Counted from the stretch's first letter, positions 28,596-38,696 are shown. The stretch: 64,000 nt of DNA from Salinicoccus albus DSM 19776 (GCF_000385175.1 NZ_ARQJ01000023.1:22738-86737); one strand, 5' to 3'. Translations and numbers: made by a program. Notes: generated by a model not told the origin, from the sequence alone.

Positions 28596-29930
28596 TTAAT
28601 ACTGACTCAGATACTGATTGATTTCCCATTCCGATACATGGGCGCGGTACATATCCCATTCTACAGTCTTATTACCGTCAAACTGCCTGTATATATGTTC
28701 ACCAAGTGCATCCTGCACAAGATGATCCTCCTTTAGCGCTTTTAGTGCGGTATACAGTGTGGACGGGAGATCTTCAACACCTACCGCTTCTCTTTCCTCC
28801 CGGGTCATTTCATATATGTTCTCATTGACTGGTGAAGGCAGTTCTGTTTTATTCTTAATGCCATCAAGTCCGGCTCTCAGTATTACAGCTAATGCCAGGT
28901 AAGGGTTAGCCGATGGATCCACTGACCTGATTTCTGCCCGTGTGGAAAGTCCGCGTGAAGAGGGGATCCTTAACAGCGGAGAGCGATTTTTGCCGCTCCA
29001 GGCAACATAGCTTGGTGCTTCATATCCCGGCACAAGTCGTTTGTATGAGTTAACAAGCGGGTTACAGATGGCCGTAAAGCCCCTGGCATGTTTTAGAATA
29101 CCCGCCATGAAGTACCGCATATCTTCACTCAGGCCGATGTCATCATGCTCATCAAAAAATGCATTTTCATTGCCATTGAATAATGAAACGTTGAAGTGCA
29201 TACCGTTCCCGTTGATACCATACAACGGTTTTGGCATGAACGTCGCATGCAGATTGTGCTTTCTTGCCACAGTCTTGACAACAAGTTTAAACGTCTGGAT
29301 ATTGTCACATGCGGTGATTGCATCTGCGTATTTAAAGTCAATTTCATGCTGTCCTTCGGCCACTTCGTGGTGGGAGGCTTCAATATCGAAGCCCATGTCT
29401 TCGAGCTCCAGTACAATATCCCTGCGGCAATTCTCACCTAAATCTGTCGGTGCAAGGTCAAAATACCCGCCCTGGTCATTCAGCTCTGTCGTCGGACGTC
29501 CGTTTTCATCCAATTTGAACAGGAAAAACTCAGGTTCAGGGCCTAAGTTGAAATCTGAGAAGCCCATGTCTTCCATTTCTTTCAACACCCGTTTTAAGTT
29601 TGAACGCGGGTCTCCTTCAAAGGGTTCGCGATCCACATTGTAAATATCACAAATCAATCTTGCCACTTTTCCATTACCTGCAGTCCAGGGGAAAATTGTC
29701 CAAGTATCCAGGTCCGGTACGAGATACATATCAGATTCTTCAATTCGCACAAACCCTTCGATTGAGGATCCATCAAACATCATCTCTCCATCTAAGGCTT
29801 TGTCCAATTGACCGACAGGCACTTCAACATTTTTGATCGTTCCTAGAATATCAGTGAACTGTAATCTCAAAAACCTGACATTCTCCTCTTCTGCAATCCT
29901 TTTAATGTCTTCTCTTGTAAATTTACTCAT
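28596..29930 (-). CDS. glnA: glutamine synthetase, type I alpha
   Basis: This 444-residue enzyme makes glutamine from glutamate, ammonia and ATP. It has [10 protein letters not shown] near the N-terminus, the metal-binding EPEFFLF and [13 protein letters not shown], and [12 protein letters not shown]. Length and lack of the adenylylation-loop insert mark the Gram-positive alpha form, which is feedback inhibited and signals to GlnR. It lies 11 bp downstream of glnR. Confidence 0.97.
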   Translation of the reverse strand: MSKFTREDIKRIAEEENVRFLRLQFTDILGTIKNVEVPVGQLDKALDGEMMFDGSSIEGFVRIEESDMYLVPDLDTWTIFPWTAGNGKVARLICDIYNVDREPFEGDPRSNLKRVLKEMEDMGFSDFNLGPEPEFFLFKLDENGRPTTELNDQGGYFDLAPTDLGENCRRDIVLELEDMGFDIEASHHEVAEGQHEIDFKYADAITACDNIQTFKLVVKTVARKHNLHATFMPKPLYGINGNGMHFNVSLFNGNENAFFDEHDDIGLSEDMRYFMAGILKHARGFTAICNPLVNSYKRLVPGYEAPSYVAWSGKNRSPLLRIPSSRGLSTRAEIRSVDPSANPYLALAVILRAGLDGIKNKTELPSPVNENIYEMTREEREAVGVEDLPSTLYTALKALKEDHLVQDALGEHIYRQFDGNKTVEWDMYRAHVSEWEINQYLSQY

Positions 29931-29941
29931 AAGTCACTTCC

Positions 29942-30280
29942 TTATCTTTTAGTAAAAAACCTTGATAGATCTCCGCGGTTCAGCATTGGTTTCTGATGTC
30001 CAACATGTTTCAGCACTTCGGGTGTACTTGACTTTTTCGGCTCATTCAGAAGTTCGCCGATGCGTTTCGTAGTAAACCCTTTCTCCATGTAATTTTTAAT
30101 ACTCAGCAGTGTATCCAGATCATTCATCGAAAATTTTCTATGATTTCCTTCAGAACGCTCGGGTTGAATCATCGACAGCGTCTCATAATACCTGATCTGC
30201 CTTGCTGTCAGTCCAGTCAATTTCATGGCTGATGACATGGGAAAAACAGGTGTACTGCGTCTCATCTGGTCGGTATCCAA
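29942..30280 (-). CDS. glnR: glutamine synthetase repressor GlnR (MerR family)
   Basis: A 112-residue MerR-type regulator with helix-turn-helix at about residues 10-32 (SAMKLTGLTARQIRYYE) and wing RKFSMNDLDTLLSIKNYMEKGFT. A TTG at 30280 lies six bases after GAGGTG and gives M-D-T-D-Q-M-R-R-S; an earlier GTG is inside that site. The C-terminus (GDLSRFFTKR) is the autoinhibitory, GS-binding tail of GlnR. A matching operator lies upstream. Confidence 0.93.
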   Translation of the reverse strand: MDTDQMRRSTPVFPMSSAMKLTGLTARQIRYYETLSMIQPERSEGNHRKFSMNDLDTLLSIKNYMEKGFTTKRIGELLNEPKKSSTPEVLKHVGHQKPMLNRGDLSRFFTKR

Positions 30281-30333
30281 AATGATCACCTCAAATCATA
30301 TACATAAAATAGCATAATTTTCTCCATATTCCT

Positions 30334-30362
30334 AATCCATGTTAGTTTTTCTAACATGGATT
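30334..30362 (-). promoter_or_regulatory. GlnR/TnrA operator upstream of glnRA
   Basis: TGTTAGAAAAACTAACA (30340-30356, minus strand) fits the GlnR/TnrA consensus TGTNAN7TNACA exactly, within a 12-bp inverted repeat (AATCCATGTTAG/CTAACATGGATT). It lies about 60 bases before the glnR start. Confidence 0.88.
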
Positions 30363-30393
30363 AATGATATACTTTTTTATATGGTCTTTAAAC

Positions 30394-30425
30394 AAAAAAT
30401 TGGAGAATCCAAAAAGATTCTCCAA
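30394..30425 (-). terminator. terminator of the NSS transporter gene
   Basis: TTGGAGAATC (30416-30425) and GATTCTCCAA (30400-30409) on the minus strand with a six-base loop, then TTTTTT. Confidence 0.88.
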
Positions 30426-30443
30426 TGCGTGCATTGATTCGTC

Positions 30444-31784
30444 CTATCCGAATATACTGACTGCAAAGACGATTAGAATTGCAACCGGCAGCACGTACCT
30501 CAGCATGAATATCCATAGCTTGAAAACGCCCAGTAATTTCCCGTTTTCATCTACATTAAGCTGCTCCATAGCAATCCTTCGTTCCATGATGTAACCGACG
30601 AAGATTGTAGAGATAAATGCGCCTGTCGGTAACATGATATTTGAAACCAGGAAATCCACATTGTCAAAAATGGAGCGTCCGAATAGAATGACATCGCTGA
30701 GCACGCCGTATGACAATGAAGAAGGAATGCCTGCAAGCAGCACGAAGAAACCGAATAAGTACGCTTTACTGCGGCGTTTTCTTTCATTTCCTTTAATTGT
30801 ATTCGCCACATTGATCTCAATCATAGAAATGGAAGAGGTCAGTGTTGCAAACAGGAATGCACCAAGGAAGAGGATATAGAACAGCATGCCCAGCGGAATA
30901 GCTTGAAACACCTGCGGCAGTACGATAAACACCAGACCCGGCCCTTCAGCAGCGCCCATACCCAGTGAAGCAATAGCAGGGAATACTGCGAGACCGGCCA
31001 TGATTGAAATGGCTACGTTCATCAGCACAATTGAAATTGCGGACTGTGTTAAATTTTGTTCTTTTCCTAAATACGAAGAATAAGTAATCATTGTTGTTGC
31101 GCCAATACTCAATGCAAAAAATGACTGTCCAAGTGCATAGAGCAGCCCTTCAGCACTGATCTGGGAGAAATCCGCAGTCAGGAAGAAACTGAGCCCCTCC
31201 CCTGCACCCGGCAGTGTCACTGAGCGGATAATGACAATCAGGAATAAAATGAACAGCATCGGCATCATCACTTTAGAGGCACGTTCCAATCCTTTTTGAA
31301 CGCCTTGTGCTACGATGAAAGCTGTTAAGAATATAAATACGGCCTGTGCGATAATAACGTAAAATGGATTTGCAATTATATTTTCAAATGCGACACCATA
31401 ATCTTCGATCGCCACTACGCTGGCTAAATCTCCAATGGCAACAAGCAGATAGAGCAGTATCCAGCCGCCAATGACGCTGTAGAAAGAAAAAAGAAGGAAG
31501 ACTGCGATGTTTCCAAGCCAGCCGAATAATCTATACGCCTTTTTACTTCCCAAATATTCAAACCCCTCAATCGGGTTACGCTGACTTGCCCGGCCGATAA
31601 CAAACTCGGACAGTAACAGCGGCGTGCCTATAAACAATGTAAGAATCAGAAATACGAGTAAAAATGCACCACCGCCATGCTCAGCAGTCATATAAGGAAA
31701 GCGCCACAGCGCACCCAGTCCAATTGCCGAACCGGCCGCTGCCAGCACGAAACCTATTTTAGAACCCCATCTTGAACGTTCCAT
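30444..31784 (-). CDS. sodium-dependent transporter, NSS/SNF family
   Basis: A 446-residue protein with about 11-12 helices. The first helix has GFVLAAAGSAIGLGALWRFPY, the sodium/substrate site signature of neurotransmitter:sodium symporters. Prokaryotic members carry amino acids or related compounds. It is monocistronic, between glnR and fdhD. Substrate unknown. Confidence 0.9.
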   Translation of the reverse strand: MERSRWGSKIGFVLAAAGSAIGLGALWRFPYMTAEHGGGAFLLVFLILTLFIGTPLLLSEFVIGRASQRNPIEGFEYLGSKKAYRLFGWLGNIAVFLLFSFYSVIGGWILLYLLVAIGDLASVVAIEDYGVAFENIIANPFYVIIAQAVFIFLTAFIVAQGVQKGLERASKVMMPMLFILFLIVIIRSVTLPGAGEGLSFFLTADFSQISAEGLLYALGQSFFALSIGATTMITYSSYLGKEQNLTQSAISIVLMNVAISIMAGLAVFPAIASLGMGAAEGPGLVFIVLPQVFQAIPLGMLFYILFLGAFLFATLTSSISMIEINVANTIKGNERKRRSKAYLFGFFVLLAGIPSSLSYGVLSDVILFGRSIFDNVDFLVSNIMLPTGAFISTIFVGYIMERRIAMEQLNVDENGKLLGVFKLWIFMLRYVLPVAILIVFAVSIFG

Positions 31785-32022
31785 ATCATTCCCTCACTTT
31801 TTTAATGTGTCTTCTATTCAGACTTTTTAATATGTTAGCATACCACAGACTTTTTGAACAATTTGCTTCTAAACTTTTAAGCAGCTGCATTTGTATTCCT
31901 GATCAGTTTCTGAACGCCGTTAAAATTTCAGTTCATTTACAAATGTATTATTTCACATTAAAATGAAACTGATTACATATCTGATAAACATCGGCTTTGG
32001 TCAAATTAACTAAAAGGTTGGG

Positions 32023-32835
32023 ATGATTTTGAAAATCACATCTGACAGAGAAATAATCCGGTTTAAGCACGGACAGTTCGAAGAAACAGAAGATACTGTC
32101 GCGGAAGAATTTCCGCTTACAATTTATGTGAATGATGTGGAATTTGCCACTATGGTGTGTTCCCCGGATCATTTGGAAGAGCTGGTCCTAGGATTTTTAG
32201 CATCGGAAGGGGCTGTTCGTAAATACAGTGACATTGCTTCAATCAGCCTCGATGACCACGGGGGGTTCTGTCATGTTAAATTGAACCGGGAGATCCCGAC
32301 AGATCATTTCAATTATTCAAAACGGGTGCTCGGGTCATGCTGCGGCAAAAGCAGGCAATTTTATTTTCAGAATGATGCAGACACCGCAAAAGTATCATTG
32401 TCAAAAACGACCCTTACACCCGCTCAGTGCATCACACTGATGAAGGACATGCAGGCAACAAGTACCATCTTTAAACAGACCGGCGGCATCCATAATGCCA
32501 GTCTCGGCTCACCGGAAGAAATGATTGTACATCGCGGAGATATCGGAAGGCATAATGCGCTGGATAAACTATACGGCCATTGTATCCAGCACAGAATCCC
32601 CGTCGGTGACAAAGCACTCGTATTCAGCGGCAGGATATCATCTGAAGTTCTGACCAAAGCTGCGAAGATTGGCGTCGGCATCGTACTCAGCAAATCGGCC
32701 CCTACAAACCTGGCCATCAAGCTTGCAGATGACCTCAATATTACCGCTGCAGGTTTTATCAGAGGGGATTCGTTTAATATATACACTCATCCATGGCGGA
32801 TAACAGAAGACAGAGGCGCAAGCGTAAAAATTTGA
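32023..32835 (+). CDS. fdhD: formate dehydrogenase accessory sulfurtransferase
   Basis: A 270-residue protein that moves sulfur from the cysteine desulfurase to the molybdenum cofactor of formate dehydrogenase. It has EFPLTIYVND, LEELVLGFLASEG, the catalytic SCCGKS (Cys 106/107) and HRGDIGRHNALDKLYG. It closely resembles staphylococcal FdhD. No formate dehydrogenase gene lies in the window. AAAAGGTTGGG precedes the ATG. Confidence 0.95.
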   Translation: MILKITSDREIIRFKHGQFEETEDTVAEEFPLTIYVNDVEFATMVCSPDHLEELVLGFLASEGAVRKYSDIASISLDDHGGFCHVKLNREIPTDHFNYSKRVLGSCCGKSRQFYFQNDADTAKVSLSKTTLTPAQCITLMKDMQATSTIFKQTGGIHNASLGSPEEMIVHRGDIGRHNALDKLYGHCIQHRIPVGDKALVFSGRISSEVLTKAAKIGVGIVLSKSAPTNLAIKLADDLNITAAGFIRGDSFNIYTHPWRITEDRGASVKI

Positions 32836-32864
32836 AAAACCCGGAGACGCTTAACCAGGCATTT

Positions 32865-33644
32865 TCATTGATAATAGTCTTTATCGAAGTGATCACCAGA
32901 AATACCATGTGAGTCATAGTGGGCTTCCAAAATGTTTCCAATTTTCAGTGCCCATTCAATATCTGTTGCATACAAATGCTGACCCGGGTTTTCTGGATTC
33001 CAGCGCATTGCATACAATGTGTCCTGGCCGGCCCCAACATAATTGTTGCTGATAAACTGTGCACCTTGCATGATCGCCGCTTCCGGCGAGGTCCAATCGG
33101 ATCTGGCTGCATAGCTGGAACCTTCAGAGACAGCCTGTTGATCAAATGCGCCAATGCCAAAGAAATTATAATAGGTGGTGCCCTCTACTTCTATACCCTG
33201 TGCCAGCTCTGATTCACCATTCCCGGTTTCCACCTGAGCATGACTGATCAGATACAATGCATTCAGCCCATGCTGCTCCTGTGCATTCAGGAACGTCTCT
33301 CCCTGCCCTTCAAGAATGCCCCGTCCTTCAAGCGTCTGATTCAATTCCTCTGCACTCAGATCCACAGTTTCGTCCAGCCTGAGAAATTGATAATCTGTAC
33401 TGTTGCGAGAAATATCCATGGCATTTCTGATTTCTTCATCTTCAGCAGGTACCGCTGATTCATTCTGCACCCTTAAGTCCTCCGTCCCGGTATTCTGCTG
33501 TGTTTCTACCGCCGCCTCAAAAGTATGCGTATTTTGTTCATCCTCCATAAGCGTCGTTTCTGCAACTAAAAAAGTGATAAAAAATACTACCATCAGACCA
33601 AGCAGCAACAAGACAGGATAATCCTGTTTTTTTATAAAGTTCAT
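32865..33644 (-). CDS. membrane-anchored N-acetylglucosaminidase, SagB-like
   Basis: A 259-residue cell-wall hydrolase. One N-terminal helix (about 10-28) anchors it, residues 32-95 form an acidic linker, and the glucosaminidase domain spans about 100-250. The catalytic Glu is probably Glu 139 in SHAQVETGNGES, followed by YYNFFGIGAFD. In S. aureus the similar SagB trims glycan strands after synthesis. Substrate is by family. Confidence 0.87.
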   Translation of the reverse strand: MNFIKKQDYPVLLLLGLMVVFFITFLVAETTLMEDEQNTHTFEAAVETQQNTGTEDLRVQNESAVPAEDEEIRNAMDISRNSTDYQFLRLDETVDLSAEELNQTLEGRGILEGQGETFLNAQEQHGLNALYLISHAQVETGNGESELAQGIEVEGTTYYNFFGIGAFDQQAVSEGSSYAARSDWTSPEAAIMQGAQFISNNYVGAGQDTLYAMRWNPENPGQHLYATDIEWALKIGNILEAHYDSHGISGDHFDKDYYQ

Positions 33645-33707
33645 TGATCACGGATCCTTAACCTCTAGTTTTATACTCTTCCATTCTAAACCATTGCACA
33701 TGATAAA

Positions 33708-33735
33708 GTAAGCATCTGATTAATCAGACGCTTAC
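33708..33735. repeat. hairpin between two minus-strand genes
   Basis: GTAAGCATCTGAT and ATCAGACGCTTAC around TA, one mismatch. A T-run follows on +, a short one on -. It may be a second terminator ahead of the glucosaminidase gene. Confidence 0.5.
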
Positions 33736-33762
33736 TTTTTAAATGCATACTAACATACTGAC

Positions 33763-33798
33763 AATAAAAAACTGAGTACGGCCATCACCGCCCTCAGT
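33763..33798 (-). terminator. terminator of the 60-residue protein gene
   Basis: ACTGAG and CTCAGT arms with an inner GCGG/CCGT pairing (33771-33798), followed on the minus strand by TTTTTT. The stop codon of the gene lies in the stem. Confidence 0.75.
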
Positions 33799-33976
33799 TG
33801 ATCAGTTTATCATTTAAAGTTTTAAGCTTTTCAACAGTGTCTTTATCCAACTCATCATGATCCATCTCATTATCAATAATTGATTGAGCTTGTTCTATGG
33901 AAATATCCACCGCGCGGCTAATTTGATACGCTGTAAGTTTTTCCGATAACATTTTTAAATCTAAGCCTGTGTCCAT
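33794..33976 (-). CDS. small helix-turn-helix-like protein
   Basis: A 60-residue protein (MDTGLDLKMLSEKLTAYQIS to LKTLNDKLIN). The segment AYQISRAVDISIEQAQSIID reads like a helix-turn-helix. Start at 33976 after GGGGATGGTG. An extended -10 (TGGTATAAT, 34016-34024 on the minus strand) lies about 40 bases upstream with -35 TTGTTA. No family recognised. Confidence 0.55.
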   Translation of the reverse strand: MDTGLDLKMLSEKLTAYQISRAVDISIEQAQSIIDNEMDHDELDKDTVEKLKTLNDKLIN

Positions 33977-34302
33977 AATTGCACCATCCCCAATCAATTC
34001 TTTGGAAGTAATTTAATTATACCACAGGAAAATAATTTAACAATTAATATGAAAAGTTTATAACAAATATATTGCCCTGTTCATGTATCGATTAAACATA
34101 ATAGTTTATATTTTCTTCAAGTGCCAGTATAAACACCATCACTCAATTATGTAACTTTATTATACACACAACTTATTAAAATTTCATTAATGACAACCCT
34201 ATGAATAAATCATCAGTTTATCCATGAGGCCGATATATATTAATAAACTTTACCGCATTAAAAATAATACATTCGGGTAATAATCAACCAGGGAGTGATT
34301 TC
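33977..34302. other. AT-rich intergenic region
   Basis: It holds the minus-strand promoter of the small gene (TATAAT at 34016-34021) and presumably the + promoter of the aldehyde dehydrogenase, for which several TATA-like words exist but no clear pair. No gene or structured RNA is seen. Confidence 0.5.
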
Positions 34303-35661
34303 ATGTATGAATCCATTTTTGCTAAACAGAAACAATTTTATCAGACTGGTAAAACAAAGCCGTTACATTTCAGAATAGAAGCGTTAAAGCAGCTCAAAAG
34401 GGCGATTAAATATTATGAGAAAGAACTCATGCAAGCGATGAGACGCGATTTCAATAAGCAGGAAGAAGATGCATATCTGACGGAAATCGGCTATGTATAT
34501 AATGATATCAATCATACTTTAAAAAATATGAAAGCGTGGGCGGAGGCAAAAAAAGTGAAAACTCCGATTACACATTTCGGGTCAAAGTCCGTCATTCATA
34601 AAGAGCCCTATGGGGTCGCATTGATTATTTCCCCCTGGAACTATCCATTTAATCTTGCCGTCTCCCCATTGATCGGTGCGATCAGTGCAGGGAACACTGC
34701 TGTTCTAAAACCTTCAGAACATACACCGCATGTCGCGGGCGTAATCAGCGATATCATCGAGCTGGCTTTTCCCGACCATTACATCTCCGCACTCGAAGGC
34801 GGCATCGAAACAAATCAAGCGCTGCTCAAACTTCCCTTTGACTATATCTTTTATACGGGCAGCTCACATGTGGGCAGAATTGTCATGAAAGAAGCAGCAG
34901 AAAAATTGATTCCTCTCACGCTTGAACTTGGAGGCAAATCTCCAGCGATAGTTACAGAACATGCAAATTTGGAACTCGCCGCCAAAAGAATCGCATGGGG
35001 TAAATATTCGAATGCCGGCCAGACGTGTGTCGCCCCTGATTATATATATATTCAGGCAAATGTAAAGGAAATATTTCTTGAACATCTGAAATATTACACT
35101 CATAAATTTTATCACGAGGCATATATCAGCGGTCGATATATGCAAATAATCAATAACAGTCACTTCGAGCGTGTGAACAATCTCATTCAGGGCAATGTTG
35201 TGTATGGGGGACACAGCAATAGAAATGCCCGGATGATAGAACCCGCAATAATCAACGATGTGGAATTTGACCATCCGGCGATGCAGGAGGAAATATTCGG
35301 TCCGGTACTCCCGGTGCTCTCCTTTGAAAATTTTGATAAGGCAATCCTAGACGTCAGGGATATGCCGGATCCACTCGCATTATATATATTTACCGACAAG
35401 AAATCCGAAGCACAGGAAGTCATCTCACGTATCCCCTTTGGCGGCGGCGCAGTCAACGATGCAATGTACCATCTTGCAACACCGTATCTCCCGTTCGGCG
35501 GGCGCGGCAGCAGCGGCATGGGGAAATATCACGGCAAATATTCGTTTGACACCTTTACACATGATAAAAGTATTTTAAAGCAGACGACGCTGTTCGACAT
35601 ACCATTCAGATATCCAAACGCAGAACGGATCCAAAAGCTGATCAGATTTATCTGGAGATGA
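34303..35661 (+). CDS. aldehyde dehydrogenase, class 3-like
   Basis: A 452-residue NAD(P)-dependent dehydrogenase. The general base is Glu 208 in LELGGKSP and the nucleophile Cys 242 in NAGQTCVAPDY; PWNYPFNL and KPSEHTP bind cofactor. The short length, without the N-terminal extension of class 1/2 enzymes, and the C-terminal PFGGRGSSGMGKYHGKYSFDTFTH point to the YwdH/ALDH3 group, active on medium or long aliphatic or aromatic aldehydes. GGGAG precedes the ATG. Monocistronic. Confidence 0.9.
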   Translation: MYESIFAKQKQFYQTGKTKPLHFRIEALKQLKRAIKYYEKELMQAMRRDFNKQEEDAYLTEIGYVYNDINHTLKNMKAWAEAKKVKTPITHFGSKSVIHKEPYGVALIISPWNYPFNLAVSPLIGAISAGNTAVLKPSEHTPHVAGVISDIIELAFPDHYISALEGGIETNQALLKLPFDYIFYTGSSHVGRIVMKEAAEKLIPLTLELGGKSPAIVTEHANLELAAKRIAWGKYSNAGQTCVAPDYIYIQANVKEIFLEHLKYYTHKFYHEAYISGRYMQIINNSHFERVNNLIQGNVVYGGHSNRNARMIEPAIINDVEFDHPAMQEEIFGPVLPVLSFENFDKAILDVRDMPDPLALYIFTDKKSEAQEVISRIPFGGGAVNDAMYHLATPYLPFGGRGSSGMGKYHGKYSFDTFTHDKSILKQTTLFDIPFRYPNAERIQKLIRFIWR

Positions 35662-35767
35662 TAAAAAGCACCTTTTTCTGCAAGATGCTTTAAAATAACG
35701 TCTATCGATATAACTTTAAAAGCTGTCATATCAATATAGAGAGAGAATCTATAAAATCAGAATAACG

Positions 35768-37078
35768 CTATAATATCATTCCGCCAAGGAAACCTGCTAG
35801 GATAACAGGGATGTTCAGAAATATGAATGTCGGCACACACGTATCCCAGATGTGATTGTGCTGTCCGTCTGCACTCAGTCCCGCTGTCGGTCCCAATGTC
35901 GAGTCTGATGCCGGTGACCCGGCGTCACCGAGGGCGCCTGCGGTGCCAATGATTGCTATAATCGCCCCCATGGAGAGCTCCATCTCAAATCCAAGCGGCA
36001 CGAATATACTGGCTATGATCGGAATTGTTGCAAACGAAGAACCTATCCCCATGGTGATAATCAGCCCGACAATCAGCATTGAGCCGACAATCAGTGCTTT
36101 ATCTCCTGCGAGCGTTGCTGCAATGCCTTCTACGAGCGATGTTACGTGGCCTGTTTCGGTAATAACAGCTGCAAAACCGTTGGCTGTCAGCATCACGATA
36201 CCGATATATGCCATCATTTGAATGCCATTGACCAGCTCATCATCCAGCTTCTGCCATTTGAACTGGAAAGATAGGAAAAAGATCATAATTCCCGTCAATG
36301 CGCCAAATATCATGGAGTCTGTTGAAATTTGTACTGTAAATGTGGCAAGGACCGAAATGATCGCAATCAACACTGTAATCCTGTTCACTTTCTTTTTTTC
36401 CTGTGAAGCAATTTCAACCGTTTCATAACTTCTGGATTTCCTGTAATAGATAAGCGTGAATATCAGGCCGATAACGAATCCTGCAGCGGGTATGATCAGA
36501 TTCGGTGCGACATCATCAAATGCAATTTCAACGCCCGCTGTATCGAAACTGGTAACAATCGTATTCTGGAAAATCTGACCAAAACCGACGGGCAGTATGA
36601 AGTATGGAAACGTCAGTCCAAACGTTAAAACAACAGCAATCAGCCTGCGGTCAATTTCAAGTTCATTCATTAAGCTTAGCAGCGGCGGTATTAATATAGG
36701 AATAAAAGCAATATGTACAGGTATCAAGTTTTGACTCATAATTGCAATAAGCAGAAGCGCAGCGATGATGGAAACTTTTGCTGTCACCCTCGCTTTTTTG
36801 GACTCTTCCTTATTCAATGCTTTGATGATAGAATCCACCAGGACTTCTGTAATCCCGCTGTAGGCAATAAGTGCAGCAAAACCGCCCAGCAGTGCATAGC
36901 TCAATGCTATTTCAGCCCCGCCGACAATGCCTTCAGTAAATACTGTAATTGTATCCATCACGCCCATACCTGCTGTCAGACCGCCTGCCAAAGCACCAAT
37001 GAAAAGTGCAAGCACCACATTCAATCTGCACAGGCTCAATATAATCATGATAAAAACGGCAATTAAAACCGCATTCAT
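35768..37078 (-). CDS. Na+/H+ antiporter-family (NhaC/YuiF-like) transporter
   Basis: A 436-residue protein with about 11-12 helices. The N-terminal part (LIAVFIMIILSLCRLNVVLALFIGALAGG) and the C-terminal GTAGALGDAGSPASDSTLGPTAGL motif are typical of the Na_H_antiport/YuiF branch. These may exchange sodium and protons or carry amino acids. Role by family only. Confidence 0.82.
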   Translation of the reverse strand: MNAVLIAVFIMIILSLCRLNVVLALFIGALAGGLTAGMGVMDTITVFTEGIVGGAEIALSYALLGGFAALIAYSGITEVLVDSIIKALNKEESKKARVTAKVSIIAALLLIAIMSQNLIPVHIAFIPILIPPLLSLMNELEIDRRLIAVVLTFGLTFPYFILPVGFGQIFQNTIVTSFDTAGVEIAFDDVAPNLIIPAAGFVIGLIFTLIYYRKSRSYETVEIASQEKKKVNRITVLIAIISVLATFTVQISTDSMIFGALTGIMIFFLSFQFKWQKLDDELVNGIQMMAYIGIVMLTANGFAAVITETGHVTSLVEGIAATLAGDKALIVGSMLIVGLIITMGIGSSFATIPIIASIFVPLGFEMELSMGAIIAIIGTAGALGDAGSPASDSTLGPTAGLSADGQHNHIWDTCVPTFIFLNIPVILAGFLGGMIL

Positions 37079-37191
37079 TTGTTTTCCACCTTCCGATATG
37101 ATGTCAATTCATAATATCGTTATGTTATAGATATTATATTTTTTTGTCAATCCGGAAAAGGTATGGGGAAAACATCGGTTACTAAAGATAT

Positions 37192-37216
37192 GTTTGACTT
37201 TTCTCTGCACGGGAAT
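37192..37216 (+). promoter_or_regulatory. sigma-B-type promoter of the stress gene
   Basis: GTTTGA (37192-37197), 13-base spacer, GGGAAT (37211-37216). This fits the SigB consensus GTTTAA-N12-15-GGGWAT and lies 40 bases before a gene family known to be SigB dependent. Confidence 0.82.
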
Positions 37217-37255
37217 TCTTATTAATGAGTAATATTCTACCAAGGAGGAAAAATT

Positions 37256-37606
37256 GTGAAACCATTTATCAAAGAGTATACGAATGACGACAGCCTTCAG
37301 GATCACATCAGGAAAATCTCCAACAGCAATGTTGACGACAACGATATATATGTTATCTCACATGACGATGACCGTACCAAAAGAATTGCACAAAATACAG
37401 GTGTAAATACTATCGGGATGAAAGAGATGGACGTTGGAGATGCTGTCAAAGCACCATTTGAGAAAAAAGGGGACGAACTGCGCAGCAAACTTCAGAACAT
37501 TGGTTTTCCAGAAGAAGAAGCCAGCAGTTATGAAAATGAAATGGATAAAGGCAAAGTGTTCCTCATTGTCACGAACCACGAAAATGTTGAACAGATGCTG
37601 ATTTAG
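37256..37606 (+). CDS. general stress protein, YflT-like
   Basis: A 116-residue cytoplasmic protein starting at GTG with GGAGG seven bases upstream. The DIYVISHDDDRTKRIAQ and NTIGMKEMDVGDAVKAPFEKKGDELR segments match the YflT (heat-induced/general stress) domain. The SigB-type promoter upstream agrees. Biochemical role unknown. Confidence 0.87.
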   Translation: MKPFIKEYTNDDSLQDHIRKISNSNVDDNDIYVISHDDDRTKRIAQNTGVNTIGMKEMDVGDAVKAPFEKKGDELRSKLQNIGFPEEEASSYENEMDKGKVFLIVTNHENVEQMLI

Positions 37607-37640
37607 AAAAAAGCCGCTCTATGAGCGGTTTTTTCTAAAT
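37601..37640. terminator. bidirectional intrinsic terminator
   Basis: AGAAAAAAGCCGCTC and GAGCGGTTTTTTCT arms, one G.U pair, three-base loop; between the stress gene and the convergent YeiH gene. Confidence 0.87.
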
Positions 37641-38630
37641 CAGCATCATATAGACAATGATAGAAAGCAGTACAGACACTACAGTAATGGCGATCAATGG
37701 TTTCAATGCCCGCTTCATCGTCTCGCTTAAACTTATATTCAGGCCAAGGGCTGCCATCGCCATGGTCAGTATTACAGAAGTCAATTCAGAGATGCGGTCC
37801 ATTACCGCTTCCGGTACCACAATATGATCACCAAGTACATAGCTGTTCAACAGACTCATTAATATAAAGCCGATCAAGAAGTACGGGAACACTATTTTAC
37901 CGGCTCCGCCCGCACTATTTTTTCGATTCATTATCAATACCAGTATAAAACACAGCGGTACAAGCAGCAATACTCTCGAAAGTTTGGCCATGAGCGCTAC
38001 TGCGAGTACATCTTCTCCCATCGGTTCTGCAGCGAGTGCCACATGGGCAAGTTCATGAAGACTCAGTCCGGACCATATCCCATAAGATAGGACATCAAGG
38101 GAAAGGTATGGCTCTGCAATGATATAACCAATTGAAAAAACCGTTCCAAGAAACGCTATAATACCGATACTGACCGCAGTATCTTCATCTTTTGATTTCA
38201 ATATCGGGGCTGCGGCAGCGATCGCTGCCGCTCCGCACACTCCTGTCCCCACCCCAAGCAGCATGGTAATATTCATATCCGCTTTTAACACTTTTGCGAA
38301 AAGATATGCCGATACGATTGAAAATACAACAACGACTGCGGACTGCAGCAGCAATGTCAGTCCTTCACTGATAATAAGATCGATGTTCAGCTTAAGACCA
38401 TATAAAATAATGGCTGCTCTCAGCAGCACTTTCGACGAAAACTGAATACCGGATTTGAGCCTCACAGGATAACCAAAAAACTGCCTATACAGGAAGGCTA
38501 TGATTATGGCAGTTGCCAGCGGTCCAATATACTCGAGTCCGGGGAAATTAGACAATATCATTCCGATAACAGCAATTAAAAATGTAAAAAATATACCAGC
38601 TATGAAGCCGGTGTCAGTCAATTTATGCAT
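37635..38630 (-). CDS. YeiH-family (UPF0324) putative sulfate exporter
   Basis: A 331-residue membrane protein with about 10-11 helices. The motifs RAAIILYGLKLN, GVGTGVCGAAAIAAAAP and GLSLHELAHVALAA are diagnostic of UPF0324. The family is annotated as sulfate exporters by association. It is divergent from a LysR gene, the usual YeiE/YeiH arrangement. Confidence 0.87.
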   Translation of the reverse strand: MHKLTDTGFIAGIFFTFLIAVIGMILSNFPGLEYIGPLATAIIIAFLYRQFFGYPVRLKSGIQFSSKVLLRAAIILYGLKLNIDLIISEGLTLLLQSAVVVVFSIVSAYLFAKVLKADMNITMLLGVGTGVCGAAAIAAAAPILKSKDEDTAVSIGIIAFLGTVFSIGYIIAEPYLSLDVLSYGIWSGLSLHELAHVALAAEPMGEDVLAVALMAKLSRVLLLVPLCFILVLIMNRKNSAGGAGKIVFPYFLIGFILMSLLNSYVLGDHIVVPEAVMDRISELTSVILTMAMAALGLNISLSETMKRALKPLIAITVVSVLLSIIVYMMLI

Positions 38631-38666
38631 ATTGATGCCTCCACTGCTAATGATAACGCCCTATGA

Positions 38667-38696
38667 TTGATAAGTGAAATAGTATATAATTATAAT
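38667..38696 (+). promoter_or_regulatory. promoter of the LysR gene
   Basis: -35 TTGATA (38667-38672), 18-base spacer, -10 TATAAT (38691-38696), 30 bases before the start. Confidence 0.6.
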
